Notes: a model not told the origin generated them from the letters alone. Positions 23,953 to 34,835 are shown, numbered from the stretch's first letter. The stretch: DNA of 64,000 bases from Ischnura elegans (GCF_921293095.1 NC_060251.1:56127585-56191584), one strand, 5' to 3'. Numbers and translations are program-made.

Positions 23953-24485
23953 TAAATGAGCATTTGTTACTGGAAAGCGAATTGAGAGAAAAATATGAAA
24001 TAAACAGGACACTCACTACAGAGGTGATGAAAATAACCAACTATGAAAATGCATTATTATCGAACAATGTGTACATAAGTCGTGCAATTCACTTGTAGGT
24101 TCGAATATTTTCGCGGCTTTGATTATATGATCTCTGCATTCTCTTCGGGTTTTCACCGCGTCCGTTGTGTTTTGGCGACAACAGTTCCGACACCTTCGAC
24201 CTTCAACCTTGAACATATTCAACCTGAAGACGCTGACTGCAATGTCAGTGAAACTGTTGTCGCCAAAACACAACGGACGCGGTGAAAACCCGAAGAGAAT
24301 GCAGAGATCATATAATCAAAGCCGCGAAAATATTCGAACCTACAAGTGAATTGCACGACTTATGTACACATTGTTCGATAATAATGCATTTTCATAGTTG
24401 GTTATTTTCATCACCTCTGTAGTGAGTGTCCTGTTTATTTCATATTTTTCTCTCAATTCGCTTTCCAGTAACAAATGCTCATTTA
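23953..24485. repeat. perfect 234 bp inverted repeat with 65-base spacer
   Basis: Arms 23953-24186 and 24252-24485 pair with no mismatch or gap that I could find (each pair of positions sums to 48438). The arms contain both PB1 MITE sequence and a non-MITE block ending at the spacer. The spacer carries a hammerhead-like core. The overlapping 85- and 67-codon ORFs here are mirror images and not genes. Perfect identity implies a recent event, gene conversion, or an assembly artefact. Confidence 0.95.
24224..24254 (+). ncRNA. hammerhead-like motif in the palindrome spacer
   Basis: CTGAAGA (24224-24230), then C, then helix GCTGAC/GTCAGT (24232-24237 with 24244-24249, last pair G-U), then GAAAC (24250-24254). 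GAAAC runs into the start of the right arm, so its stem III could be either a short AC/GT or the whole 234 bp arm pair. I see no convincing stem I. The downstream text (GCGGTGAAAACCCGAAGAGA) resembles sequence after the motifs at 14745 and 53886. Confidence 0.5.
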
Positions 24486-24689
24486 ACCCATAGAGAATGC
24501 AGAGATCATGCAATTCACTTTTTAAATAATACTTCCATACTTTATTTACATAAAAAAAGCTATAAAAGCAATCACAGATACGAAATATAGTTTTCATGAA
24601 TTTTTACATATCAGTTCCATAATGGGAACATTGGACTGTGAACGGTTATAAGATAGATCTTATCTTACCTAGACTGTAGCCTGGACAAA

Positions 24690-24970
24690 CGCCACGCGAT
24701 GATACCTTCACTCGCCTTTCCAACGAACAAAAGGAAGAGCTCAGCGAGTCATCATCACCTTTTCAAAGCGATCCGAGAGCGTAATAAGCGACCATTTGCT
24801 CGGACAGACCCGGTGGTGTGGGGCGTCAGGTGGGAGGTAGCCGGAGTGGGAAGTCCTCGAACGCGCAAAGATGAAAGTGCGACCAGGCGAGACCACCGCT
24901 CATCGACAAGAAAAGAAAAACGATTCCTTTCTCTCTCTTCCTCCAGACGCGTGGGTAGGACCTTAGAGTA
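24690..24970. other. GC-rich island, function unknown
   Basis: Compositionally like the promoter-like island at 15.1-15.7 kb, with frames open on both strands, but I see no TATA box or splice donor of comparable quality. Confidence 0.35.
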
Positions 24971-25534
24971 AATAATATTCGAGAGGAAATGAAAATTCAA
25001 TTTTTATGAACGATACCATACAAATTATCAAGATATAATGTAATATTGTTGAAATCATGGTCGAGAATAAATTTGTCAGATGCGCAAAGTGACTTTTAAT
25101 TTCCTAATTAGTGGTTCCACTGAGGGAAGCCGCGATTATTAGGCAATTTTCACGGGCGTTACAAGTGGACGCGAAGAAAACAAAATCCCGGACCGAAATT
25201 GTAATCCTAGAGCTCAAATTACCTCAAATCCCCAACTTTACAAGGCTAGTACGAAAAACAGCATAAATGTTTTTAAATATTTAAATACTGATACGTCTCC
25301 GTATTCAACAGAACTGAATTTAATAGATGTAAATTTTCCAATCGAAGAATTTAATAGATCGAAATTTACCACGCACCATAACCTATCTATATATAACCTA
25401 TATATAACCTAAAGACCTCGCGATTAGGGATTTTATCTCCTGATTCTTGGCTGCAGGGGCAGACACTGAATATCACTCTTTTTTCTATTGAAGCTGAAGA
25501 AATCCATGGGCAAAAAATTTAGCAGAACGTAGCT
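24971..25534. other. no recognisable feature
   Basis: AT-rich, with an ATAACCTATATATAACC tandem near 25380-25415. No gene is seen. Confidence 0.4.
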
Positions 25535-26065
25535 CTCTATTCCTCCCTCCTATCCACTTACCTTTTTACAGTGAGGAATTAATTCTCTTTTACATCCTTT
25601 ATAAACTGTCCTATGTAACTCATTCGAGGCCACCCCTTACCCTTCTTACCTTCTTCATATCCTTCTACAATTGTCTCCACTTCAATTACAATTGTCTCGT
25701 CTTCTCATTAATGTTTTTAGAGGACTTCTCCTTTCTCTCACTCCACCCAGCACTTCCTCATTACTTACTCGGCCGATTCATTTTATCTTCATCATTATTC
25801 GGTAGCACCACATTTCGAACGCTTTTACTCTTGACTTATCTGCTGCTGTCAACATTCAAGCCTCGCTTCCACAGAGAAACGTGCTGCACAAGTAACATCT
25901 GATGAACTGTTTCCTTACTTCTATGCTAGTAATCTCAGCTGTAAGAAGATTCTTATTTTTGTAGAAAGCCCTCTTCGCCAGCGCTATTCTACTGACTATT
26001 GCTTTCTTGCTTCGTCCATCGTTGGTAATTCGGCTTCCAACGTAAGAAAACTCTTTCGTCTTTCA
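25535..26065 (-). mobile_element. non-LTR retrotransposon family F1, 3' coding remnant
   Basis: One of the longest F1 copies in the window. It keeps, in order on the plus strand, the ACTCATTCGAGGCCACCCCTT block, the CTTCTCATTAATGTTTTTAGAGGACTT region, GGTAGCACCACATTTCGAA and the GTAGAAAGCCCTCTTCGCC block. These correspond to the region after the reverse transcriptase domain. Reading frames are interrupted. Confidence 0.7.
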
Positions 26066-26074
26066 GAATGTTTG

Positions 26075-26250
26075 GAAAATTTATTTTTTCTCTCACTATT
26101 CATAGCACTTCCCTCCTTATTCCGTCCATCCATTTTATCTTACTCGTTCTTCGGTAGCACCGCATTTCCAATGCGTCCACTCTTTACTTCTCTGCTACTG
26201 TCAACATCCAGGACTATCTCCCAAGAGAAACCTGCTCATGACTCGTTACT
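26075..26250 (-). mobile_element. F1 LINE, second partial copy
   Basis: Repeats the CTCACTxxTCATAGCACTTCC, TTCGGTAGCACCxCATTTC and CTCTxxACTTCTCTGCTxCTG words of the copy just upstream, in the same orientation. This may be a tandem fragment of the same insertion. Confidence 0.6.
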
Positions 26251-26259
26251 CTAGTTGCT

Positions 26260-27218
26260 CGGTGACTAAACGTGTGTTTCAAACACTCCAACGAAAGAAA
26301 ATTTCTCACAGAAATCCTTTCTAAAAATGCGTCCTTCAACAGAGTCATCTCTTGCAACAAAATTGTATAGACAAATCCAATTCATTACAAAGATTTGGAT
26401 AGGATTTTTGTCCTCCATCTCGTCGGTGGGTGCTCACCAATCAATTTGTCCGATTTATACTAATATTTTCGTATTCCAAGGGCCGATTCATCTACAATTA
26501 AAGCCTCATTTTTTATTCATGAAGTCATTTCAAGCTCAATACAGAAATTATCACATAATTCTTCATTTCACTTGATCCACAAAAAACCTCCTTCATAAAA
26601 TAACGCAATAGGCACAACGTATTTAACGGAAATTAAAGATACATTAAATGCAGCCACGGCGTTATTTGGTGTACTGACCCACCAGAGTATCAAACGGATA
26701 TTCTAATCTCCTTCTTCTCTAATTCTTTTGTAGATAATTTTAATCTATAGAATAATTTTAGAGCTTATGCAATCATAAAATTTCGCATCGACTGATTTTT
26801 CTAATTGGTAGAGATTTCAAATTATTTAAGAGATTTTAAAACCGCCCTCGAAAAATTTACGAACCTAATTCATATATCAATTGTATCACATGCTAGTGTA
26901 GAACTGATAACGATACTCTAGCGTTGAAACACGTGTTTGTTTGTACTTTTTGTAGAGAACCATTGGTAAAATTTTCATTTGTATGTTTGACCATCAGCTT
27001 ACGCAGTTCTTGAATTGTTAACTCACGAAAAAGTTATTTTATTACATTAATACTCGTGAGCCCACTCTGTATTAAATGATTAGTTCTTCCCTTGAATAAA
27101 GGCTTTTCGTCTTTTTAGTTGAAAGACTTTTGTGTCCGAGATTACATCGTTATTTCATAAGTTTATCATTTAATACAATCATCAGCTCTATTAACTATTC
27201 ATCAGCTTTGTAATTCGC
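26260..27218. other. no recognisable gene
   Basis: Sequence at about 27010-27155 is weakly similar to 28255-28410 (both end near CTTTTGTGTCC), so the bacterial fragment at 27.2 kb may sit between copies of a host repeat. Confidence 0.4.
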
Positions 27219-27482
27219 AGTTCAGAACCGAATATAAGCAATGTTATAAACTATAATAACAATAACATGAAAGCTATCGGTAATTTGCTCTACACTGACT
27301 ACATGTACGCTTTTCATCTTTCTGGTATTCTGCTGCTTGTTGCAATTGTTGGTGCAATTGCTCTTACTTTGCAGGAAAAGAAAAAAGGAGTTAGAAAACA
27401 GTACGTGTTAAAGCAATTGACACAATCTTCATCTGTAAAATTGATTAAGGCTAAATTTGGAAAAGGAGTAGAATGGAAATAG
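27219..27482 (+). pseudogene. nuoJ: bacterial NADH-quinone oxidoreductase subunit J, C-terminal fragment
   Basis: NuoJ (the bacterial ND6 homologue) is a membrane subunit of respiratory complex I. The frame carries MKAIGNLLYTDY, then MYAFHLSGILLLVAIVGAIA, then LTLQEKKKGV and a tail with VKLIKAKFGKGVE. The LYTDYxxxFxLSGxxLLVAxxGAIxLT pattern is the last transmembrane region of NuoJ and the charged tail fits its C-terminus. The frame is open back to about 27195, so the homologous part may begin a little before the ATG at 27267. Only about the last third of a roughly 200-residue protein is present. It overlaps nuoK as in alphaproteobacterial operons. It is not insect mitochondrial nad6, which is unlike this and never followed by nuoK. 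The AT-rich codons and words suit Rickettsiales such as Wolbachia; that source is inferred. Confidence 0.85.
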
Positions 27483-27583
27483 GATTAAATCACTTTTTGA
27501 TAATTGCTGCTGTTTTGTTCACTATTGGAGTGTGTGGTATTTTCATCAACCGTAAGAGCATTATCAACATGCTGTTATCAATA
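27473..27583 (+). pseudogene. nuoK: bacterial NADH-quinone oxidoreductase subunit K, N-terminal fragment
   Basis: NuoK (ND4L homologue) is the next membrane subunit of complex I. The ATG at 27473 lies inside the nuoJ stop region, a 10-base overlap typical of a bacterial operon. The product starts MEIGLNHFLIIAAVLFTIGV, continues CGIFINRKSIINMLLSI and stops matching after residue 37, just before the ELMLLAVN segment of normal NuoK. In-frame unrelated sequence runs to a stop at 27647-27649. The break near 27584 is the right edge of the bacterial DNA. About one third of the usual roughly 100 residues remains, so the product cannot work. Confidence 0.85.
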
Positions 27584-28131
27584 GTATCGGGGTCAAAGTG
27601 TTGGTACATGAAAAATTCCGCAAACACCATCGTCCCTACATTCTCCTAGTTCTCCATGGAGACTGGTTGGCAGGATTATACTAGGAATGCAATGCCAAAC
27701 AATCCGAAAGCAGGCAGTAACCGTGAGAATGGACCCCTCCCTTCTGCATTGACGGCTGCTCGTTAGTTACGCATTGTCCACATTCTTATCCATTGTCGCC
27801 GATCCGAGGGAGGCATTTCACGACTCCAAAGTCGCCGCGGCAACTCTTGCGGGATGCGACCTTTTAGTTTGGCTCAATACTGGGAGACTTCGAAATACAG
27901 CCTCGTTCGTCTCCCTGCCAGCAGCCATACGTGGAATCCACCATCAACTATCGACACTCCCCATTTTCCATCATCGTGGACAGGGGCAAATCATCATCAT
28001 ATTTACGGGGGGTCATGAATTGGGTCCGGATATTATGGAATAGCCCCATTGACTATTTATTTCCATACCACCGAAAACAGCTTTATACTGCCTTTTACAT
28101 CGGGGTTAAAACATGTAAAAAATTTAACGTA
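27584..28131. other. unclassified repeat-like DNA
   Basis: Positions 28064-28110 (CATACCACCGAAAACAGCTTTAT) match 7335-7370, so at least part is an interspersed repeat. The 89-codon ORF at 27774-28043 has no recognisable domain. Confidence 0.4.
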
Positions 28132-28234
28132 CACAATAAACCATGCCCTGGATAGGGGTAACTTACCCAGGCGAGAATCGAACCCACGACCTTCTGCTTG
28201 GTAGGCGAGGACTTTACCTCGCCGCCACGTAACC
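28132..28234 (-). mobile_element. tRNA-derived SINE family S1
   Basis: Minus strand reads GGCGGCGAGGTAAAGTCCTC, then a GTGGGTTCGATTCTCGCC B-box region, then the CTATCCAGGGCATGG tail, as in the copies at 16158 and 16745. Confidence 0.65.
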
Positions 28235-29109
28235 ATTAGCTTTCGTCGTAGTTGAATTTTTCACTGACCAAAAAGTCATTTTGTTGCATGGAATTGCACG
28301 AAAAAAATTAATCCTACTCCTACATTCAATGATTAGATCGTCTCTTGCATAGAGAGTAATTATTTTAGTTCAAAGGATTTTGTGTCCAAGGGAGAGTTTA
28401 GAGATAGGGCTTATTTTATTTTTGAGCGTGTTTTTTTAGAGTAGGGAGTGGTATGCTGTACGATAAATACAACTCAACTTCTCTCACGTTTGGGACTAAT
28501 AGCCATGCCTTTGCTTATATACTCAGTTTATTCCTATACAAGGAAAAAGAGCTATAAAACTAATAAAAACAAAACTTTTTGTCAACATTTGGGAGGTTTT
28601 TGACCCCTATTACTCCCTTTAATCCGCTACTGATCGTAAAGTATTTCACGGAGGTACGAAATAAAGTCGAAGCAAAAGCCTTCGACGACAACACTACATT
28701 TTCTCTTAATACATCAAAATCTTCCGAAAAAAGGCTTCACTACACCATTTTTTTAATGAATGTACAGTAGTGAAAAAAATTAATCATCTATAAACTGCCA
28801 ATTTTACGAAAACCAAAAAAATACATGTATTAAGTTTTTAGAATGTCGGTATGTATGCATTTTGCGCTGTCACATTTTAGGGTCTATCTCGGTCGTACCA
28901 AGTGCTACGGGAATAGGGTTTGTGAATGCGGTCTACGCAAAAACTTTGCACACTTATTTTAGACTTGGTCCCAGTGCTGTAGCTTGATATTGCGTAAAGT
29001 TGCGGACAAAAAACGTACACAAACTTCTCCGACTTCTACGTGGATTTCATAGACCAAGCGTTATTGACATAAAAAGAAAATGGTCCAAATTCAATTCCAA
29101 ATGAGCTAA
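28235..29109. other. no recognisable gene
   Basis: No supported ORF; the part from about 28960 may be the decayed far end of the M1 element that follows. Confidence 0.4.
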
Positions 29110-29465
29110 TGAGTATGTTATCTCAAAAGTGAGATTGCGCACTCGAATTGTTGATCCTCGCTCAAAGATATCGTTTAACGAAGCTCAAATATTCATTGTT
29201 TCAGACAATTATAATCGCACATTTTCGCCCTAACTTTATTACTTCATGTCTTTAAAAATCCAGAGTTTTAAATAAAAAGTCGAAAAGGCTGGGCATCCAA
29301 GAAAAACCGTTCTCATGGCAATACAACGAAGTTCATCCAAGTGTTTGCGTTGCAATAGCTGAGTAACTAAGGAGTTGCCGGCCCCTGTGTATGGAAAAAA
29401 AGGCTTAAAATGTCTCCCCTACCACCTTCTGAAGTATTGCAGAATCCTCCAGAAACACCCTGTAT
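29110..29465. mobile_element. long-TIR MITE family M1, 5'-truncated
   Basis: Ends with the reverse complement of the M1 terminus (ATTGCAGAATCCTCCAGAAACACCCT). The interior shares TTCAGACAATTATAATCGCACATTTTCG and TCATGTCTTTAAAAATCCAGAG with other copies. The opposite terminal repeat is missing. Confidence 0.7.
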
Positions 29466-30284
29466 ATTATAACAAAGAAGCACAGTAATCGTTTGTCACT
29501 TACTTCATCAGCAGTATAGGAGGCCTCCAGTGGCTACTTTCATAAAGATGGCAAATTCCGTTCAGCGTCCATCTGGATTTGGGTGTCCAAGTCAGGGTCT
29601 GATATGCAGTTTCCCTCGATAACAAGCCTACAATGGGGAAATAGAGACCTACATAAGGAATTCCTTTGCCGGTAAATTTCTTCACATGAGAGTATCATGC
29701 AGATGACGTGGAACAACATGCAGAGGGAAATGAAGATTAGAAGCTAACACCAATTCTAATTAACCTTTCTCATTGAACCACTAAATATTTTTGTTAAGGA
29801 ACGCGTTTCAAATCTTTTGAATCACCAATACTCTTAATGAGGGGTGTATATGATTTTTAAAATATGCACGAGTATCAAAAGGCATTGTATCGGACTTCGA
29901 GTAATGTGTAGAGTAATGTGTCAAAACTTACATAACTCTAAATTCCGCAACAGTTGTAACATGCTGAAGTTTTATCAGTAATGGCAAAAACTCACTGAAT
30001 TTTCCACCTATTTTATCAATCTAGGGACAGTAAAAACCGATATTTTTAAGATACTTCGTGAATACTACGGGATAAACATTTGTGTCTCACATGAACGCGT
30101 TTGATTATAATTTGTTGAAAATTTATGTAGCTCTCTAAAGGGACGGAATTAAACTAATTTATTTTAATTAAACCTTGCATAAAATCACTTATAAAGACGA
30201 AAAAAATATTTCAGCCCATAAATTATCAGTTTTTATTGGAATTTTGGTCGAATGAATAGGAAAAAAAACAAACCAAACATCTTA
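29466..30284. other. no recognisable feature
   Basis: No supported gene or repeat match. Confidence 0.4.
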
Positions 30285-31060
30285 ACACTCTCGCCTGTAA
30301 AAAAAATAACTGCATAGTAGGTGGTCGAAGCCCTTAGGGACGTACCTATGCTAATAGGCAATAGGTAAAAGAAAATTGGGTAGTGAGAAGACTAGAGAGA
30401 ATATCAGGAAACAAGTTTAATAATAATATAATTATCTTTGTGTCGTGCCTCCATTATTTCAGTATTTGAACCTATGTGTCGGCCACATTTATTTCTCTTG
30501 CGGGTATGACGGGTTGGTTCTAATTAACATTTAGTATCTATTACTGAAAAAAATAAAGCTATTGTAGGCTTTAAATCTTTTGGACATCTTTGAGCACACA
30601 ATATTTCAGTAGAGTATAATTTCCAAGGTGTGTTTGGGTAGAGTAGTGTCCAGAAAGTAGAAGTAATAATTTCGCCACTTATGATAATTGTATTAAGGTT
30701 TGGTTACGTTTTTTACAATTAATCGTGGAGTATTATTTCTAGGTACGCATTCCCTAAATATACAATGAGGAAGTCAAGGACGCAAGAATGGAAATCAGTA
30801 GATGAAAAGAAATTATCTATTATACAATATATCATCGATTCAAAAACCCATAAAGTAGCAGTTTTGATTGATCTTTTGGTCGATTGGACAGAAGAAAACC
30901 AATACACGTCTTACAACTCTCACCTCTTTGAGAAATAACTCTGTAGTTGGCGGTTGAAACTCTGAAAGACGTACGCTAATATGAAAAAAAAAATTGTGAG
31001 AAGACCGGAGAGAATCTCAGGAAACAAGTTTCATAATAACATATTTCTCTTTTAGTTGTA
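30285..31060 (+). repeat. direct repeat pair
   Basis: About 145 bp at 30285-30430 and 30935-31060 share AACTxTCxCCT, GxGAGAAGACxxGAGAGAAT and TCAGGAAACAAGTTTxATAATAA. A second shared word, GAAGTAATAATTTCGCCACT, follows at 30661 and 31361. This points to two copies of one larger unit of about 650-700 bp. Confidence 0.6.
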
Positions 31061-31571
31061 CGCATAATTGAGACATCGGGTAGCTTTCTTTTTCGCCACC
31101 ATAAACATGTTCCTTCTCCCGATTGTTCGCCGGAGGCTAAAGAGCCAAGATGAGTCGATACTGGTCAAGTAAAAAAAAAAACTTCATAACTTCCCGATGG
31201 AAAGAAACGGCTTACGGAATGAATAGGCCGAATAGATGCGCTGAACCTTGAAATCTGCCTCTCTGTGGGATCCGACCCAGACAGCTTATTATCTCACGTC
31301 GCCTTTAGACAGATGGTGTGGAAGACAAACGGTAAAAAATGAGCGGGTCTCCAGAAGTGAGAAGTAATAATTTCGCCACTAATAAATTAGGGGTGCCACG
31401 TGCGCCATTGAGTGAAGAGTTGAGACGTTTAAAGTCACAAATGAATGAGCGGTAGCCAAGGGATGTTGATTTGGTGAGAAGGCTCGAGTATAAGCACCCC
31501 AACAGACCACACGCAGGTAAAATAGACAGTTTATTTTACGAAAAATGAACAATCAATACCACGATAGCCAA

Positions 31572-31711
31572 CAGGGGTGGATCCAGGATTTCTTTCTGAG
31601 GGGGGGTGAGCACAAGGATACCTCGTACCAAAACGAATGCAATGATAATGGGACCGTATAAAAAATTTTGCACATGCCCCCGTGCCCCCCCCCCCCCTAG
31701 ATTCGTATATG
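31572..31711. mobile_element. hAT-like MITE, 140 bp
   Basis: Starts CAGGGGTGGATCCAGG and ends CTAGATTCGTATATG, a decayed inverted match. The 8 bp flanks ATAGCCAA and ATAGCTAA differ at one position, supporting an 8 bp hAT target duplication. A run of 13 C lies at 31685-31697. Confidence 0.65.
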
Positions 31712-31740
31712 ATAGCTAAAATATACCATTTTTTAAAATA

Positions 31741-31975
31741 TCGTAGCGATAAATCATCGGAAGGACGAATCTTTAACCCTCCTCCGATATTTTCATATGC
31801 CCGTTGTAATATTCAACTAAAACTTAGGTAATGACCATGAAATTTGCAATACACTTAGGTTAAAAATTTTCATATTTGGAACGCGGGAATTTGCCAGGGC
31901 GTATCGTGCGTACCAAAATGTTTATTTATTATTTTAAAGATGATATCTGAAGGTTTAAACAATTCGTCGCATGCT
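31741..31975 (+). repeat. dispersed repeat Y, copy 2
   Basis: Second copy of the unit at 13515-13735, same orientation. Confidence 0.65.
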
Positions 31976-32350
31976 AAGTATAGAGCATGTTACTCTATGA
32001 GAGCGAGGCATGGAAGTTAACAGCAGCAGAGAAGTCAAGAGTGGAAGCATTCGAAATGTGGTGGTACCGATGAAGATAGAATGGATTGACTGAGTAAGTA
32101 ATGAGGCAGTGCTGGGAAGATTGGGAGAAAAGAGAAGTCTTCTAAAAACTTTAATGAGAAGACGGGACAACTTATTTGGCCACATAATGAGTCATAATGG
32201 TCTGATGAAAACAATCGTAGGACAGGAGGAAGGGAAGAAGGGCAAGGGACGGCCCCGAATGAGTTAATAGGACAGGTTATAAAGGATGTAACAGAAAAGA
32301 AATACGTAACTATGAAAAGGCTAACGAATAGGAGAGAGGAATGGTGATCT
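31976..32350 (+). mobile_element. non-LTR retrotransposon family F1, 3' coding remnant
   Basis: The plus strand reads EAWKLTAAEKSRVEAFEMWWYR and further on RRDNLFGHIMSHNGLMKTIV in shifted frames. The (E)AFEMWxYRRM and GHIxRHNGLMKT patterns are the conserved region after the reverse transcriptase of endonuclease-type LINEs. Stop codons and indels make it a pseudogene. It ends near 32350 with no clear A-tail. Confidence 0.75.
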
Positions 32351-32754
32351 TCGTTAAAGCAATGTTAGGATTTAAGAACATCAATGATATTCTGTAGAGA
32401 TGGGCCAAAAAGAACCAAACTGCCAAAACGAACTATTTACTGAACTGAACCGGTTTGAATAATATTTTATATTTGTATAATATAATAATAATAATAACAA
32501 ATACGTAGCAATAAACGAGTATACAAAAAAGGAGTGATGCAAGCTCATAAGAAAATTTATTAGACCTTTTACTTCCATTTAGATTGAGTTTTAACACATT
32601 GGGCAATTAAAGGATGAATTGCTGCGCATGGTTAACAGGGGTCAACATCTTGCAGAAAACTTTCATACATCCTCAGGAGATTCCACTATAATTTTAGATA
32701 TTTTCTACATTCAGCATCCAAAATCTACCTCCTTTCGAGGCCAAGCAATTGCCC
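32351..32754. other. no recognisable feature
   Basis: A short ATAATAATAATAATAAC simple run lies near 32480; nothing else is seen. Confidence 0.4.
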
Positions 32755-33240
32755 AGATCACTTACTTCAGTTCCAGAATATGAAAAGAAAATTTAAGGCA
32801 CACTCTTCAATGTTCTTATCTGATTTTTAGATGCCAAAAACTTTTTAAAAAGTAACAAGAAATTTCTGCAAAAAATTCCTGAATTCGTAAAATAATGCGG
32901 AAATTCTCATAATCATCTCATCATCAATTTATTTATTTTTTATACGTCCTCAAGACCACTCAAGCCTCTTGGGCAAGAAATTTTTCAGTCAAGCGTGAAG
33001 AATCAAAGATAAATAAACACTCTTTCACTCATGTCTTCATTCTGCACGCTTCAAAATTACATTCCAAGCCGATATAATATACACACTATTACATTGACTT
33101 GAATTAAGAAACACGTCTGCAGTTGCTTTACCATGCGGAAATGCTAATGGCATCTCATCAAAGAGATCTCTGCCTAAAATGAACCCTCCATCGGTCTGGG
33201 AAAGACCTCTTTCGAGTATTGGAGACAAATGTAAACAAAC
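32755..33240 (+). repeat. dispersed repeat W, copy 1
   Basis: Blocks shared with 35695-36385: CCAGATCACT, TTTTTAGATGCCAAAAA, CAACATCTCATCA-like words, ACGTCCTCA and, at 33090-33120, TTGAATTAAGAAACACGT. The block order differs between copies, implying rearrangement. Confidence 0.55.
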
Positions 33241-33470
33241 TCTGTGACGATGATTAAATTATTGTCCACTCACCTAGTGATGCGACACGAGAAGTGCTTG
33301 CATAGCTGAGAGTACTCCTGACTTAGACCCAGACGCATGAAGTTTATAAATTTGGAATATGGGTCATTTCCTCTCTCTGTGTCCCCTCTCACCGCGAAAT
33401 ATTTTTTTTATTTCAGTCAATTTCCGAATTACTGGAACACTTAGAAAACAATACATTTTGCTCCAATTAA

Positions 33471-33983
33471 CCGTTTACGGTCGAACGTTCCCAATATGGA
33501 ACATTTTAATAAAAATTTATGAAAATTATATTTCGATCTGTGATTATTTACATGAACTTTTTTCATGTAAATTATGTATGGCAGAATTTTTTTTAAAGTG
33601 AATCACATGAATTATGTGTACATTGATCGTTAATAATACCTTTTCAAAATTAGTTATTTCCATCACCTTTGTAGTGAATGTGACGTTTTATTTGATATTT
33701 TTCTCGACACTCGCTGTCCGAGGACATATATTCAAAAGATTTATATACATATTACATTTTTAAACTTAGTTTTTTGGTCAAGCGTATACTTATTTTTCAA
33801 GCAATAGCAAAATTACGCGGCGTGTTCCAATTTGGGAACATATTTGAAAATGCATTTAAACGCAATTTTTTTCGGGTTTTCTTTCATAATTCGGGTTCAG
33901 GTTTCATCTCTTAATTAGTGGTAAAATAAATAGCACATAATAGTAATAAAGTCAGTTGGTAAGTTAGTTCGGTCTTTAAAGGG
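33471..33983 (+). mobile_element. piggyBac-like MITE family PB1, 513 bp
   Basis: Flanked by TTAA (33467-33470) and CTAA (33984-33987). The ends CCGTTTACGGTCGAAC and, inward from the right, CCCTTTAAAGACCGAAC are imperfect inverted repeats. A GTTCCCAATATGGAAC palindrome sits just inside the left end and a GTTCCAATTTGGGAAC palindrome about 160 bp inside the right. Together with 23717-24645 this defines a two-copy family. It is non-coding. Confidence 0.6.
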
Positions 33984-34424
33984 CTAACAAGCTGTCTCAT
34001 TTATTATAAGTATTCCTCAAACAAACACACAAGAATGTTGAAATCTAACAACAAAGATTATTTGAGAATTAAAATGCAATATTGTTATTTTATATAGGAC
34101 TGAAATAAATTATGAAAAAATGTCAAGACCGTTATCATTTCCCAGTTATTCAGAGAGTATATTAAAAGTGCTTTTAAGAAAAGTTTCAGTTCAAAACAAA
34201 TGGTTTCCCCGATTATCTGGTGGCTAAAATAACCGGAATACAAGGCTCTCATATGAATGTTGCGGGTGTGAACATGGTTTAAATGAAAACTGAATAACTT
34301 AGAGTTTATGTTTTTTTTTCGAATTTGACGTCCCAAATATATCTTTTACAAAATTAATGTATTTCAAAATGTGAGACCTTAGTCGCTCGTCGAGAGAGAA
34401 ACCCGGCGTTAACATTAGCCTAAA
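33984..34424. other. no recognisable feature
   Basis: No supported gene or repeat. Confidence 0.4.
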
Positions 34425-34632
34425 CCTCACGAAAGGCGCCAAGGGGACCATGGCTTAACGTCCGATATAACGTCCAACGACGGACGGAGTGCTGCACTTT
34501 AAGTGCCCTCCACAAGGCACTCAAAGTGGGATTAGGCATCCACTGAAAAATCTCTGCCACCGTCGGGATTTCAACCCGGGATCAATGGGTTGTAAATCGG
34601 CACTTCCGGAATAGGCTAATGCCGACGCCAGT
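34425..34632 (-). mobile_element. tRNA-derived SINE family S2
   Basis: Minus strand has a GGCATTAGCCTATT A-box-like region, a CGGGTTGAAATCCCG B box, then a body with AGTGCAGCACTCCGTCCGTC also present in the plus-strand copy at 54810-54990. Confidence 0.6.
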
Positions 34633-34835
34633 TTTCTCTATTTTCGAGCTATTAAGGGTGCACATAATGAAGTTTATTAATTACGTAAAAAAACTGTTAG
34701 AGACGACAAAATAGAAAATAAAAAAATTAACTGCAAGTAATTCTGCTCTTTCAAAGAACACGTTAAAATCCGTACCATTATTATATGATAACCCTGTTTA
34801 GTAAATCTTGGAAGGAAACAACCAGGAAGTAACCT

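Larger units (their letters stand above)
23717..24645 (-). mobile_element. piggyBac-like MITE family PB1, copy with inserted palindrome
   Basis: In reverse complement this follows the same order as 33471-33983: CCGTTxACxGTC end, GTTCCCATTATGGAAC subterminal palindrome, AATTCATGAAAACTATATTTCG, TCTGTGATT, AAAGTGAATTxCA, the TAGTGAGTGTCCTGTTTATT region, the second GTTCCC/GGGAAC block and a CCCTTTTAAATACGGAAC end. Flanks are TTTA and TTAT, variants of the TTAA target. It is 929 bp against 513 bp for the other copy, because a long inverted duplication and foreign sequence lie in its middle. It has no transposase ORF. Confidence 0.6.

Noticed and set aside
24016..24349. 85-, 67- and 60-codon ORFs near 24.1-24.3 kb
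   Set aside because: They are mirror images produced by the perfect palindrome; the same peptide pieces occur on both strands.
27219..27583. Nuclear copy of insect mitochondrial DNA
   Set aside because: The NuoJ and NuoK wording, operon overlap and gene order are bacterial; insect mitochondria do not have nad6 overlapping nad4L in this way.
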